Origin: Lichenibacterium ramalinae
Lineage (GTDB): Bacteria; Pseudomonadota; Alphaproteobacteria; Rhizobiales; Beijerinckiaceae
Assembly (NCBI RefSeq): GCF_004137085.1
Contig: NZ_QYBC01000004.1
Span: 218,185 to 282,184, forward strand
DNA length: 64,000 nucleotides
Direction: 5' to 3'
Below are positions 28,561 to 37,493 of the stretch, one piece after another. Position 1 is the stretch's first letter, and the number at the start of each line of letters is the position of its first letter. The notes beneath the pieces were generated by a model. It saw only the letters and a list, made by a program, of their open reading frames with translations, had not been told where the DNA came from and did no database searches. The position numbers and the translations under genes are program-made.

Positions 28561-29748
28561 TCAGCCGACGTTGAGCCAGTCCATCAGCATAGCTTCCTGC
28601 GCGTGGAAAGCATGCTCCGGCTTACGCCCGTTGCGGGTCATCGGGGCCTTGAAGAAATGGCCGAGCTGTTCCTGCACGCCGCCGTCGCCGCGCCGGCCCG
28701 CGAGGCCGACCACGCGGGCGATCTCGATGGCGAGCGGCGCCGCCAAGATCGAGTCCTTGCACAGGAAGTTGATCTTGATCTGCATCTTCTGGCCGAGGAA
28801 GCCCGTCACGTCGATGTTGTCCCAGGCCTCCTTGTCGTCGCCGCGCGGCCGGTAGTAGCGGATGTCGACGAGGTGATCCTCGACCGGGTAGCCCAGCATG
28901 TCCTCGAGGACGCAGCCCTTGGTGTTGAGCTTGGACTGCAGCGAGTTCGGGTCCTGCAGGGCGAAGCCGTCGCGGTTGCCGAGGATGTTGGTCGAGAACC
29001 AGCCGTCGACGTGCAGGGCGCGGGACTTCAGCGCCGGCGCGATGACGGTCTTCATCATGGTCTGGCCGGTCTTGCCGTCCTTGCCGGCGACGGCGACGTT
29101 GCGCTCCTTGGCGAAGGCCATGAGGGCGGGCACGTCGGCGGCGACGCTGGGCGTGAAGTTGGCATAGCCGCAGTCGCTCGCGATGGCGGCATAGGCGTAG
29201 AGCATCGCCGGGCCGATGGCCTCGCTGTCGGCGTCGAGGCCGCGCTCGAAGCCCTCGACGCTGTTCAGCGCCTCGGCGCCGAGGTCCGGCCACGATTCGG
29301 TGGAGGCGAGGTTGATCACCACCACGCGGTCGACGCCGCTCTCCTCCTTGAAGCGCCGGAGGTCGTCGGCGATGATGTCGACGGCCTCGCGATGGTTCTT
29401 GGCGGCCGTCATGTTGCGGCCGACGATGTTCTTGCAGAACTTCTGGCTGGCCACCGCCTTCCAGGGCGTCATGGTCTTGAGCACCTCGGCCGAGGCGGCG
29501 TCGCCCTTGCCGAGCACGCCGTGCTCGTCGGCCGCCGCCGCGAGGTCGTTGCCGTTGACGTCCCAGCCGCCGAAGACGAGGTCCTTGTAGTCGGCCAGGC
29601 CCGCCACGTTGAGATGCGCCAGGGGCAGCCCGTCGAGCTGATTCGAACCCGCCTTCAGCGCCTCGATCCCCGCAACTGCCGTGGTGGCCACAGCGCCGCC
29701 AAGACCCACGATGGCGACGCCCAGGCGCTCGCCGCGTGTTGAACCCAT
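28561..29748 (-). CDS. ino1: Inositol-1(3)-phosphate synthase
   Basis: 395-aa NAD-dependent enzyme converting glucose 6-phosphate to 1L-myo-inositol 1-phosphate. The Rossmann start VAIVGLGGAVATTAVAG, the VAGKDGKTGQTMMKTVIAP core (family GDDxKSGQT) and STNILGNRDGFAL (family NxLGNNDG) with later lysines identify it. Length is that of the bacterial/archaeal type. It is the promoter-proximal gene of the eight-gene minus-strand operon. No strong ribosome binding site is seen before ATG 29748; GTG 29766 is an alternative. De novo inositol synthesis is uncommon in proteobacteria, so the enzyme probably feeds a dedicated product. Confidence 0.94.
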   Translation of the reverse strand: MGSTRGERLGVAIVGLGGAVATTAVAGIEALKAGSNQLDGLPLAHLNVAGLADYKDLVFGGWDVNGNDLAAAADEHGVLGKGDAASAEVLKTMTPWKAVASQKFCKNIVGRNMTAAKNHREAVDIIADDLRRFKEESGVDRVVVINLASTESWPDLGAEALNSVEGFERGLDADSEAIGPAMLYAYAAIASDCGYANFTPSVAADVPALMAFAKERNVAVAGKDGKTGQTMMKTVIAPALKSRALHVDGWFSTNILGNRDGFALQDPNSLQSKLNTKGCVLEDMLGYPVEDHLVDIRYYRPRGDDKEAWDNIDVTGFLGQKMQIKINFLCKDSILAAPLAIEIARVVGLAGRRGDGGVQEQLGHFFKAPMTRNGRKPEHAFHAQEAMLMDWLNVG

Positions 29749-30133
29749 GATCGCCAAATCACACACCCAAAGATGACGCGGGAAACCCGGGGGACATCCG
29801 CGTCGCTACGTCCGAGGCGCCGGCCGAAGTTCCCCGCCAGGGGCGGGCTGCATTCGGCGCGGCGCCGATGCCTTACCTAAAGGACTGCGACGCGACGGCC
29901 ATTGCGGCATCTTGACGGTGCGGCTCGAAGGCCGCCTCGCGCCCTGGCCGTCCGGCCGCGGCCGCGGGATCGTGTCGCGACCGCGTCGAAAAGCACATGC
30001 CGGCCGGTAGGGCCGGCGCCGCGATTGTGTTAAGGACGCGGTCCCGCAACCAACTTTCGGCGACCGGAGCCCCTTTGTCCTCGACCCGACGCCCGACAGC
30101 GCTCCCGGTCTCCCCCACGGCGATGGCCCGATT
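29749..30133. promoter_or_regulatory. Divergent control region of ino1 operon and LacI regulator gene
   Basis: A 385-base gap between divergent genes. It must hold promoters for both the eight-gene ino1 operon and the lacI-type gene. A seven-pair inverted repeat GCCGGCC-GGTAG-GGCCGGC lies at 29999-30017 and could be an operator or a hairpin. A CTTGAC at 29911 lacks a matching -10. No gene is seen. Confidence 0.5.
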
Positions 30134-31195
30134 TTGACCTTGCGTGAGGGGGTGAAACGGCCGTCGGTTCGCCTGAGGGACGTCGCCGAGCGCGCGCGCT
30201 GTTCCGCCGCGACCGTGTCGCGCGTGCTGAATGCGCCGGAAACGGTCAATCGAGAGGCGCGGCTCCGCGTCGAAGCCGCGGTCCGCGACCTCGGCTACAC
30301 GCGCAACGGGGCCGCCCGCGCGCTGCGGTCGCGCCGCTCCCAGATCGTCGGCCTCATCCTGCCGACGCTGAAGCAGACCATCTACGCCGATTTTATCGGC
30401 GCCGTGCAGGACGCGCTCGAAGAGCGGGACTACGCGCTGATCGTCGCCTCGTCGGACTATTCCCCCGAGCGGGAGCTGTTCCAGGCGCGCCTGATGGCGG
30501 AGCGGGGCATCGACGGGCTGATGCTGGTCGGGCTGATGCACCGGCCGGACCTGCACGCGCTGCTCGACGCCCAGTCCATCCCCTACGTCACCACCTACAC
30601 GTTCCGGCAGGAAGCCGACCACCCCGTGATGGGGTTCGACAACGTCGCCAGCATGGCGTCGATCGTCGATCACCTCGTCGAACTCGGGCATCGCGACATC
30701 GCCGTGCTGGCGGGGCGTCGCCGCGACAGCGATCGCGCCGAGGACCGGATCCGCGGCGTCGCGGCCGCCCTGGCCCGCCATGGCCTGGACTTCCCGGACG
30801 ACCACACCGTGGAGGAGACACTGTCGATCCCGGGCGGGCGCGAGGGTCTGCGCCGGCTGCTCGCCGCGGGCCCGCTCCCGACCGCGCTCGTCTGCGCCAG
30901 CGACGTCCTGGCCTATGGCGCCCTGGTGGAATGCCAAAGGCTGGGCATCGCCGTCCCGGCGGACCTGTCGGTCGTCGGCTGCGACGACCTTCCCGCCTCG
31001 AAGCACATCCTTCCGGCCCTGACCACCCTGGCGATCCCCGCCGAGGAGATGGGGCGCCGGGCCGCCGCATACCTCCTGTCCTGTTTCGCCGGAAGCCCGC
31101 ACGCGCCGCGGATGTGCTTCGACACGCGGCTGATGGTGCGGCAGACCACGGCTCCGCCGTCTCGGGCGCCGCGGCCCGGTGCGACAGCACCGTGA
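30134..31195 (+). CDS. LacI-family transcriptional regulator
   Basis: 353-aa regulator. The N-terminal helix-turn-helix is [22 protein letters not shown] with hinge helix [11 protein letters not shown], followed by a periplasmic-binding-protein-like effector domain ([33 protein letters not shown]). It is divergent from the ino1 operon and upstream of a UDP-sugar enzyme and gluconokinase, so it may regulate either side; a sugar or sugar acid is the usual effector. The start is uncertain: TTG 30134, a second TTG two codons on, or GTG 30152. Confidence 0.92.
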   Translation: MTLREGVKRPSVRLRDVAERARCSAATVSRVLNAPETVNREARLRVEAAVRDLGYTRNGAARALRSRRSQIVGLILPTLKQTIYADFIGAVQDALEERDYALIVASSDYSPERELFQARLMAERGIDGLMLVGLMHRPDLHALLDAQSIPYVTTYTFRQEADHPVMGFDNVASMASIVDHLVELGHRDIAVLAGRRRDSDRAEDRIRGVAAALARHGLDFPDDHTVEETLSIPGGREGLRRLLAAGPLPTALVCASDVLAYGALVECQRLGIAVPADLSVVGCDDLPASKHILPALTTLAIPAEEMGRRAAAYLLSCFAGSPHAPRMCFDTRLMVRQTTAPPSRAPRPGATAP

Positions 31196-31274
31196 CGCGC
31201 CGCTCCGCAGCACGCTCCGCCCGGATGGAGCGCAGGGCGCGATTTGCGCGCGGCAGGCGGGCGGAGGTAAGTTG

Positions 31275-32312
31275 ATGCCCGCGAGCGGGCCGCGCCCGTT
31301 GAGCCCCGCGGGAGTCGAGCTTGTGACGGAAAAACGTGTGCTGATCACCGGCGGGGCCGGTTTCGTCGGATCCCATCTGTGCGAGGCGCTTCTCGAGCGC
31401 GGCCACGAGGTCCTCTGCGTCGACAATTTCTACACGGGCTCGCGCCGCAACGTCGCCCACCTCATGGGCAACCCGCGATTCGAACTGCTGCGTCACGACG
31501 TCTGCTTTCCGCTCCACGTCGAGGTGGACGCCATCTACAACCTCGCCTGCCCGGCTTCGCCGGTGCACTACCAGTCGGACCCGGTGCAGACCACCAAGAC
31601 CAGCGTCGTGGGCGCGCTGAACATGCTCGGGCTCGCCAAGCGGCTGAAGGTGCCGGTGCTCCAGGCCTCGACGTCGGAATGCTACGGCGATCCCGCCGTC
31701 CATCCCCAGCCCGAAAGCTATTGGGGCAACGTCAACCCGATCGGCCCGCGTTCCTGCTACGACGAGGGGAAGCGCTGCGCCGAAACCCTGTTCTTCGACT
31801 ACCATCGCCAGCACGGCCTCGCCATCAAGGTCGCCCGCATCTTCAACACCTACGGGCCCCGGATGCATCCCGACGACGGCCGCGTCGTGTCCAACTTCAT
31901 CGTCCAGGCGCTGCGCGGCGCCGACATCACGCTCTACGGCGACGGGGCCCAGACCCGCTCCTTCTGCTACGTCGACGACCTCGTGGACGGGCTGATGCGC
32001 CTGATGGCGACCCCCGCGACGGTCACGGGGCCGATCAACCTCGGCAACCCGGGTGAGTTCACCATCCGCCAGCTGGCCGAAACCGTGGTGGCCATGACGG
32101 GCTCCCGGTCGCGTCTCGTGCAGCGGCCCCTGCCACAGGACGACCCCCGCCAACGCCGCCCCGACCTCGCCCGCGCCAAGGCCGAACTCGACTGGCAGCC
32201 CACGACGGCGCTGCAGGACGGGCTGGCCCGCACCATCGCGTATTTCAGGCAGCACCTGGCGCTGGACAATACGGTGGTCCAGGTCCCGGCCAGGCGCCGG
32301 GCCGCCGTCTGA
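31275..32312 (+). CDS. UDP-glucuronate decarboxylase-like NAD-dependent epimerase
   Basis: 345-aa extended SDR. The Rossmann motif is [12 protein letters not shown]; the catalytic residues are in [11 protein letters not shown] and SCYDEGKR (Tyr, Lys). [22 protein letters not shown] and [19 protein letters not shown] are typical of UDP-xylose synthase (UXS), which makes UDP-xylose from UDP-glucuronate. ATG 31275 has GGAGGT about seven bases upstream; GTG 31323 is an alternative. UDP-xylose would be a donor for polysaccharide or for the GT4 enzyme of the neighbouring operon; this link is inference. Confidence 0.92.
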   Translation: MPASGPRPLSPAGVELVTEKRVLITGGAGFVGSHLCEALLERGHEVLCVDNFYTGSRRNVAHLMGNPRFELLRHDVCFPLHVEVDAIYNLACPASPVHYQSDPVQTTKTSVVGALNMLGLAKRLKVPVLQASTSECYGDPAVHPQPESYWGNVNPIGPRSCYDEGKRCAETLFFDYHRQHGLAIKVARIFNTYGPRMHPDDGRVVSNFIVQALRGADITLYGDGAQTRSFCYVDDLVDGLMRLMATPATVTGPINLGNPGEFTIRQLAETVVAMTGSRSRLVQRPLPQDDPRQRRPDLARAKAELDWQPTTALQDGLARTIAYFRQHLALDNTVVQVPARRRAAV

Positions 32313-32336
32313 ACGTCCCAGAACCGGAGCCTCCCC

Positions 32337-32867
32337 ATGCCCGCCGCACCCGACCCGAAAGCCCCGCTCCCCGTCGTCGTCATGGGGGTGAGCGGCTCGG
32401 GCAAGTCCACCGTCGCGGCCCAGCTCGCCGGGCGCATCGGCCTCCCCTACATCGACGGCGACGACCTGCATCCGCAAAGCAACGTTGACAAGATGCACGC
32501 CGGTACGCCGCTCGACGACGAGGACCGCTGGCCTTGGCTCGACCGCGTCGCGGCGACGCTGAACGAGCGCTCGGCGGGGCAGGGCGGCGTCATCCTGGCC
32601 TGCTCGGCCCTCAAGCGCGCCTACCGCGACCGCCTGCGGACCGGCACGGGCGGGAACGTGCGGTTCGCCTTCCTCGATGTCGACATGGACGAGATCGAGC
32701 GGCGGCTGAAGCGCCGCGTGCACCACTTCATGCCGGCCCACCTGCTCCAAAGCCAGTTCGATACGCTGGAGCGGCCGGGGCCCGACGAGACGGACGTCCT
32801 CACGGTCCCGGCCCACGGGCCGGCCGAAGACCTCGTCGCCGACCTGGCCCGGCGCCTCGGCCGCTGA
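32337..32867 (+). CDS. gntK: Gluconokinase
   Basis: 176-aa carbohydrate kinase that phosphorylates gluconate to 6-phosphogluconate. P-loop GVSGSGKST near residue 17, then DGDDLHPQSNVDKMHAGTPLDDEDRWPWL, CSALKRAYRD and HFMPAHLLQSQFDTLE are typical GntK features. It lies 24 bases after the UDP-sugar enzyme gene and downstream of the lacI-type regulator; GntR-type LacI repressors commonly control this enzyme. Confidence 0.96.
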   Translation: MPAAPDPKAPLPVVVMGVSGSGKSTVAAQLAGRIGLPYIDGDDLHPQSNVDKMHAGTPLDDEDRWPWLDRVAATLNERSAGQGGVILACSALKRAYRDRLRTGTGGNVRFAFLDVDMDEIERRLKRRVHHFMPAHLLQSQFDTLERPGPDETDVLTVPAHGPAEDLVADLARRLGR

Positions 32868-33401
32868 CGGGCCGCCTGCGCCAGATCGCGGTCGGAGGCG
32901 ACGGCGTCGAAGGCGGCAATGCACGCCATGCCGGCGCTTTCGGTCAGGCGCGGCCGCAGCGTCATCCAAGTGGTGCCGTCGCCGGCGAGGACCCCGGGTC
33001 GGCAACCCGGCCGGCCGCTCCATCGCGGCCGGGACCTCGGCGGATGGGCCTGCGACCCAGCGGGGCGTAGAAGAGCTGGCCGAGGCCGACGACCGGCCAC
33101 CCATGGCGGGCGCCGATTCGGCGTGGCCGCTCGGATCCGGCGCTGCCGGGCGGTGCGAAGATCACGATAGGCCGCAGGCCGCCACCCGATCCCGAGCCGC
33201 CCCACCGCGACGCTTCACTTCGCCCGGCACCGTGTCCCCAACGTCATCGCGGCTGCGCCGCGTCGGTGCTACAGCCAAACCACAGGCTTTCCGTCCTGGC
33301 CCGGAGCATGTCGGCATCAGCATGACGGCGCCCGGGCCGGGACGGCAACCAGGATCGGCGAAGACCCGTACGGCGACCCGTGCGGGGCAGGGAGAGACAG
33401 G
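32868..33401. other. Intergenic region without an identifiable gene
   Basis: 534 bases. Open frames on the minus strand give protein-like text in short pieces (for example DGTTWMTLRPRLTESAG near 32930-32990) but have no start with a ribosome binding site and run into gntK antisense; they could be a decayed gene. A ribosome binding site GGGAGAGACAGG precedes the small lipoprotein at 33402. Confidence 0.4.
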
Positions 33402-33614
33402 ATGCGACACCGCACGGGATGGATGGCATTGGCGGCCGTAGCCCTGTTGGGTGGGTGCGCCCAGGCCCCGCAGCCGCAGGACCTCGGTGCGGTGCGGGGG
33501 CGTCCGGTCGCCGAGCGCGCGGCCGCCGTGGATTGTTCGACCACCTACCTCGTGATCGCCACCGTGTCGCGTTGCGGCGCGGCCGGGTTCAAGCTGGGCG
33601 TCGCCGGGGATTGA
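33402..33614 (+). CDS. Small predicted lipoprotein
   Basis: 70-aa protein with an N-terminal signal MRHRTGWMALAAVALLGGC; lipobox LGGC puts the lipidated Cys at residue 19. The mature part is 52 residues with two further cysteines (DCSTTYL and VSRCGAAG) that could form a disulfide. GGGAGAGACAGG lies directly before the ATG. No family is recognised. Confidence 0.72.
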   Translation: MRHRTGWMALAAVALLGGCAQAPQPQDLGAVRGRPVAERAAAVDCSTTYLVIATVSRCGAAGFKLGVAGD

Positions 33615-33742
33615 ACCGCGGCGGCCGTCCGCTCCGGGCCTGACCCGGGGCCGCCCGGAGCGTCGCACCACCGGGACCGGCCGCCTGCCGCGGCGCCCGA
33701 GGGAGGAGCCCGCAGACGGGTTCTGCAGGGAGGAGCGCGATC

Positions 33743-34111
33743 ATGGACCAAACCATCGTCGTCATCGAGGACGAGCCCCTGCTCCGCCAATATGCGGTGG
33801 AGACCTTCACGGCGGCCGGGCTCGCCGTCGCGGACTTCGACGACGGCGACCTCGCCCTGGCCTATGTCCGGGCCCATGCCGAGGCGGTGGCTGCGGTGTT
33901 CACCGACGTCCGCCTGATGGGGGCGACAGACGGCCTCCGCATCGCCCGGGCCATCACCGAGGCCCACCCGACCATCACGGTCGTGGTGACGTCCGGCCAG
34001 TTCGTCGACCGCCCCGTGGATCTCGGGGCGCGGGTCGCCTACATCGGCAAGCCCTGGATGGCCATCGACGTGCTGAACGCCATCATCGACGCCAAGCAGG
34101 ACGACGAATGA
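33743..34111 (+). CDS. Single-domain response regulator receiver protein
   Basis: 122-aa CheY-like receiver with no output domain. Acidic pocket residues Glu9/Asp10, phosphoacceptor Asp55 (FTDVRL), Thr83 (VVTSG) and Lys103 (GKPW) are all present. It resembles stand-alone receivers that work in phosphorelays or stress-response networks of alphaproteobacteria. No histidine kinase is adjacent. GGGAGGAGCG precedes the ATG. Confidence 0.92.
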   Translation: MDQTIVVIEDEPLLRQYAVETFTAAGLAVADFDDGDLALAYVRAHAEAVAAVFTDVRLMGATDGLRIARAITEAHPTITVVVTSGQFVDRPVDLGARVAYIGKPWMAIDVLNAIIDAKQDDE

Positions 34112-34152
34112 GCGGCGTGCGACGGACGCGCCCGGCATGGCGCTCGGCGGGA

Positions 34153-34695
34153 TCAGCCGCGTGGTCGCGCGGCGGAGGGTGACGCCGCGGGCGTCGCCGG
34201 GGTTTCGAAATCGTCGCGGTCGACGACCCTGACCGGGACGGTCGCGACGCTGGCGGCAGGCCGGCGCAGGTCGATCTCGACGCGCCAGTGCCGGACGAAG
34301 TCCGTCGCGGTGGCGGCGACGAAGCCGCGCCTGTTCCGGGTCGTGGCATCGTAGCGGCAGAGGGTGCCGACCCGGCAGTGCGGCACCAGGGCGGCGAGGG
34401 CCCGCGGCGTCGTCGCGGCGGCGCTCAGGCGCTCGCGGAGGCAGGCCGTCTCGGCGCCGACGGTCTTGTCGGGACATTCCGCCAGGGCGCGGTCGAGGAT
34501 GGTCGCCTCGCTCCCCACGACGTGGTCGTAGCGCGTCGCGTACCGCGCGATGTCGGCGGCCTGGTCCATCTCGGCCTGCACCGGCAGGGCGCAGCCGGAC
34601 AGCGCCGCGCCGGCGCACAGGCCCGACAAGGCGCCGACCAGCGCCATCCACCGGTCCCGCACGCGGGCCGGCCCGGCCCACAGGGGCCAGGTCAT
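34153..34695 (-). CDS. Predicted lipoprotein, unknown function
   Basis: 180-aa protein with a positively charged N-terminus, a hydrophobic stretch and lipobox LSGC (Cys34). The mature part has four cysteines in ECPDKTVGAETACLRE and HCRVGTLCRYDA, likely two disulfides, and a conserved-looking RDDFETPA end before an Ala/Pro tail. It overlaps the preceding gene by ATGA and so belongs with the ClpP-fold protein below. No family is recognised. Confidence 0.75.
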   Translation of the reverse strand: MTWPLWAGPARVRDRWMALVGALSGLCAGAALSGCALPVQAEMDQAADIARYATRYDHVVGSEATILDRALAECPDKTVGAETACLRERLSAAATTPRALAALVPHCRVGTLCRYDATTRNRRGFVAATATDFVRHWRVEIDLRRPAASVATVPVRVVDRDDFETPATPAASPSAARPRG

Positions 34696-35408
34696 CTGTC
34701 GTCGGATGGGGCGGCACGGCCGCCCATCAGCCGGTCCACCGCGGCGACGGCCGCCGACGCGATGGCGCCGGCCAGCGCCATCGGCCGGGACAGGAGATGC
34801 TCGTCGGCGGGCGCGGCCGCGGAGGCCAGCGCCGGCGTCGCCGTGTCGAAGGCGATGCCGTAGCGCTGGCGGTCGGCCGGCAGGATCCAGGTCATCTCCT
34901 CGGGCGGCGCGCTCGTCAGGTAGACGATGGCCCGGTCGTCGAAACCGAGGCGCCCGAGATAGGCGCCGATGAGCGCGTTGGCGGCCCCCGTCTCGACGTC
35001 GACGCCGTTGCGACGCAGGTAGGCGGCATGCAGCCCGACATGCGCGTCCTGGCCCATGACACGGCTCGTCCCGGCCAGCCACACCAGCCCGCAGGCCGAG
35101 GCGCAGATGCTGCGCGGCGCCACGGCCGTGTGCAGCCCTTCCCGCCGCACCATCATGCCGATGGCGAGCGCCGCCTGGACGTTGCCGCCGAGGCTCGCCA
35201 GCGACAGGCTCGTCGGATGGTGGGCCGCCGCGAGGACGGACGCCAGCTTGGCATCGTCCCCCGGCTGGATCAGCCCCGACAGCGCGATGGTCTGGCCGGC
35301 GGGGCCCGTCACCGCCGCGATGTCGGCGCCACGCGCCCCGCAGGGCAGGGCCAGCAGCAGGGCCAGCGCTAATCCGGTCGGGCGGCGCCGGGAGGGGGCG
35401 AACAACAT
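34692..35408 (-). CDS. Exported ClpP/crotonase-fold protein
   Basis: 238-aa protein with a signal peptide (GLALALLLALPCGARGAD, cleavage about residue 28) and the fold of COG3904-type periplasmic proteins. IALSGLIQPGDDAKLASVL, LASLGGNVQAALAIGMMVRREG and SICASACGLVWLAG followed by HVGLHAAY are the ClpP-like strand-helix motifs; the Ser in SACG could be the nucleophile. A hydrophobic C-terminal segment (PMALAGAIASAAVAAV) may anchor it. It is cotranscribed with the lipoprotein gene, so both probably act at the cell envelope. Confidence 0.78.
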   Translation of the reverse strand: MLFAPSRRRPTGLALALLLALPCGARGADIAAVTGPAGQTIALSGLIQPGDDAKLASVLAAAHHPTSLSLASLGGNVQAALAIGMMVRREGLHTAVAPRSICASACGLVWLAGTSRVMGQDAHVGLHAAYLRRNGVDVETGAANALIGAYLGRLGFDDRAIVYLTSAPPEEMTWILPADRQRYGIAFDTATPALASAAAPADEHLLSRPMALAGAIASAAVAAVDRLMGGRAAPSDDR

Positions 35409-35644
35409 CCAGGACTCCTCATGCGCTGCGGCGCGACCCTACACCGTCGGCCGCCGGCCCGCACCCACCGCCTCGCCGCGCTCGCGACGGGACGCACCGG
35501 CGTTCCCCGAAAGAGACAGTGCGTGTGGGAAAATATCCCACATAACGGCGCCGAGCGCGAGCGAAATCCCGCGCGCCTCTGCGCCGGCCGCGCGGTGCCG
35601 GCGCCGGGCTTGAGAGGAGGGCGCGGCTCGGGCATGGTCACGGC

Positions 35645-36196
35645 ATGCTGTTGCCCCTCACCGACGCCGACGGGATCGTGCGCGACCTGCGCTACGCGAC
35701 GGCCGACAACCTCCTCGGCCGCCCCATCTACACGCAGGCCGTGGCGCTGCTGCGACCTGCGGCCCATGCGGCGCTGCTGGCCGCGGCCCGCCGCGCCGCC
35801 GTGCTCGGCCTGCGCCTGAAGATCTTCGACGCTTTCCGGCCCCTCGAAGCGCAGTGGGCGTTCTGGGAAGCGGCGGAGGACAAGAGTTTCGTCGCCGACC
35901 CGAGGACCGGCGGGACGCATCCGCGCGGCATCGCCGTCGACCTGACGCTGCTCGATGCGGCCACCGGTGCGGAACTCGCCATGGGCACGGGGTTCGACGC
36001 CTTCACGCCGCTGTCGGACCACGGCCGCCTCGATGGCCTCGAGCCCGAGGCCATCCGCAACCGGACGCTGTTGCTGGGCCTGATGACGGCCTGCGGGTTC
36101 GAATGCTACCCGCCGGAATGGTGGCACTATCACCTGCCCGGGCGCGAGGCCTACCCGGCCCTGTCGGCGGCCGACGTTCCGGGAGGACCGATGTGA
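35645..36196 (+). CDS. D-alanyl-D-alanine dipeptidase (VanX/DdpX-like)
   Basis: 183-aa zinc peptidase of family M15D. FDAFRPLEAQ carries Arg65, THPRGIAVDL supplies zinc ligands His92 and Asp99, and PPEWWHY gives the catalytic Glu158 and the ligand His161. No signal peptide is seen, as in VanX and DdpX. In Gram-negative bacteria this enzyme recycles D-Ala-D-Ala from wall turnover. It overlaps the next gene, a small lipoprotein, by one base. Confidence 0.93.
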   Translation: MLLPLTDADGIVRDLRYATADNLLGRPIYTQAVALLRPAAHAALLAAARRAAVLGLRLKIFDAFRPLEAQWAFWEAAEDKSFVADPRTGGTHPRGIAVDLTLLDAATGAELAMGTGFDAFTPLSDHGRLDGLEPEAIRNRTLLLGLMTACGFECYPPEWWHYHLPGREAYPALSAADVPGGPM

Positions 36197-36375
36197 TGGG
36201 ACGGCTCTCGCTGGTCGCCGCGGCCATCCTGGCACTGGCCCTCGGCGGCTGTGCTGCCCAACCGCGCACCGCGACGCGCTCGAGCCCCGCCGACGCCGCC
36301 CGGCTCGAGCGGGAATGCCCGGCCGGGAGCTTCCTCGGGACGATGACGGTGAACTGCCCGCAGCGGGTCGAATGA
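36196..36375 (+). CDS. Very small predicted lipoprotein
   Basis: 59-aa product starting at ATG 36196, whose A is the last base of the dipeptidase stop. It has the signal MGRLSLVAAAILALALGGC with lipobox LGGC (Cys19) and a 40-residue mature part with two cysteines (ECPAGSF, VNCPQRV). The coupling with a D-Ala-D-Ala dipeptidase suggests an envelope role. No family is recognised. Confidence 0.7.
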   Translation: MGRLSLVAAAILALALGGCAAQPRTATRSSPADAARLERECPAGSFLGTMTVNCPQRVE

Positions 36376-36446
36376 CCGGGGCATGGAATGGAGCGTCGTT
36401 CCGCCCGGCACCCGGCCCGCCGCCGCCTCCGACGGACGGCGGCCCG

Positions 36447-36701
36447 TCACTGGCGCTGCGCGCGGATGCCCTGGTCGTAGACGGCGCGGCAGCCGGGGCT
36501 GAGCTGGGCGCGGTACACCTTCATGCAGGCGGCCGTCTTCTCTTCGTCGAGCAGGGTCTGCGGGCACAGGCGCATGGCATCGCCCGTGCAGGCCTGCATG
36601 GCCTGCTGCCGGAACTCCGGGCTGAGGTGTTCGGTCCCCGCCAGGGCCGGACCGACGAGGGCGAGCGTGACGACGATGCTGAGGGTTCCGGCAATCCGCA
36701 T
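36447..36701 (-). CDS. Small secreted cysteine-rich protein
   Basis: 84-aa protein with a clear signal peptide (IAGTLSIVVTLALVGPALAG) and a mature helix pair with four cysteines: QACTGDAMRLC, AACMKVYRAQ and GCRAVYDQ. It resembles the cysteine-rich-repeat small exported proteins common in Methylobacterium relatives. The ATG at 36701 fits the signal; longer in-frame extensions upstream are shadow sequence. Function unknown. Confidence 0.72.
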   Translation of the reverse strand: MRIAGTLSIVVTLALVGPALAGTEHLSPEFRQQAMQACTGDAMRLCPQTLLDEEKTAACMKVYRAQLSPGCRAVYDQGIRAQRQ

Positions 36702-36922
36702 AAGGACCTGTCCTATCTCGCGCCGGCCCGGCCGGCGTCTCCGCCGCGGCGGTGGCCGCCGTTCCGAAACCATGTGGGGCTGTCGGGGCCCCGACGGCAA
36801 GCCCCCCTGTCGCGAGGCGGGCACCGATGAACGGTTCCGAAAGGCTGGGCGGGTTTCTGTGTCGGCAGGCCGAGGGGCGCGGTGGCAACCCCCGAGCGCG
36901 CCCGGAGGCATGAGGTGAGGCC

Positions 36923-37426
36923 ATGACCATGTCCGACCGCGGCACCGGGGCTCCCCGCTTCGTCGCCTATTCCACGCTGACCCGCGAGCCCGTGCTGGCC
37001 GATGCCGACACGGTGCGCCTGCTCGCGGAAACCCGGCAGATCCCTGCACTGGGCTTCGACAACCGCTTCGTGGAGGTCCTCGACTGCGGCGAGACGGGAC
37101 CCGACGCCGCCACGGTGACGATGCGGCTCGACGCGGCGCGCGAAGTCTTCCGTACCGTGTTCCGCGGGCACGGCACGCTGAGCCGTCCCGGCATGCCGGC
37201 CTTTCCCCTGGTCGACCTCGTTCCCGCCACGCCGGACCGCATGGCGGGGCGCAGCGTCGAGCAGGATCTCGCCGGCCTCGTCGAGCGCGCCCGCATGGCG
37301 CACCTGCCGCAGTTGGCGTCCATCCTCGACCGCGCCCTGGTCCAGGTCCGGGCCGAGATCGAGCGCCAGATGGCGGCTGGAGACGCCGGGGATCCGGGCG
37401 TTCCGCAGACCGACGGCGTCCCATGA
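36923..37426 (+). CDS. Conserved-looking hypothetical protein
   Basis: 167-aa soluble protein. The N-terminal half is mixed alpha/beta (RFVAYSTLTREPVLADADTVRLL, VTMRLDAAREVF); the C-terminal 60 residues are helical and charged (SVEQDLAGLVERARM, VQVRAEIERQMA). GAGGTGAGG precedes the ATG. No family is recognised and the neighbours are unrelated. Confidence 0.6.
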   Translation: MTMSDRGTGAPRFVAYSTLTREPVLADADTVRLLAETRQIPALGFDNRFVEVLDCGETGPDAATVTMRLDAAREVFRTVFRGHGTLSRPGMPAFPLVDLVPATPDRMAGRSVEQDLAGLVERARMAHLPQLASILDRALVQVRAEIERQMAAGDAGDPGVPQTDGVP

Positions 37427-37493
37427 CGCGTGCCGGAAGCGCGGCCGTGCCTGCCGGGCTCGACGCCGGCCGAACCCGGAGCTGAGCACCGCC

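Noticed and set aside
32880..33200. Protein-like minus-strand text after gntK
   Set aside because: Two frames would have to be joined, no start or ribosome binding site is present, and it runs into gntK antisense; possibly a decayed gene but not supportable.
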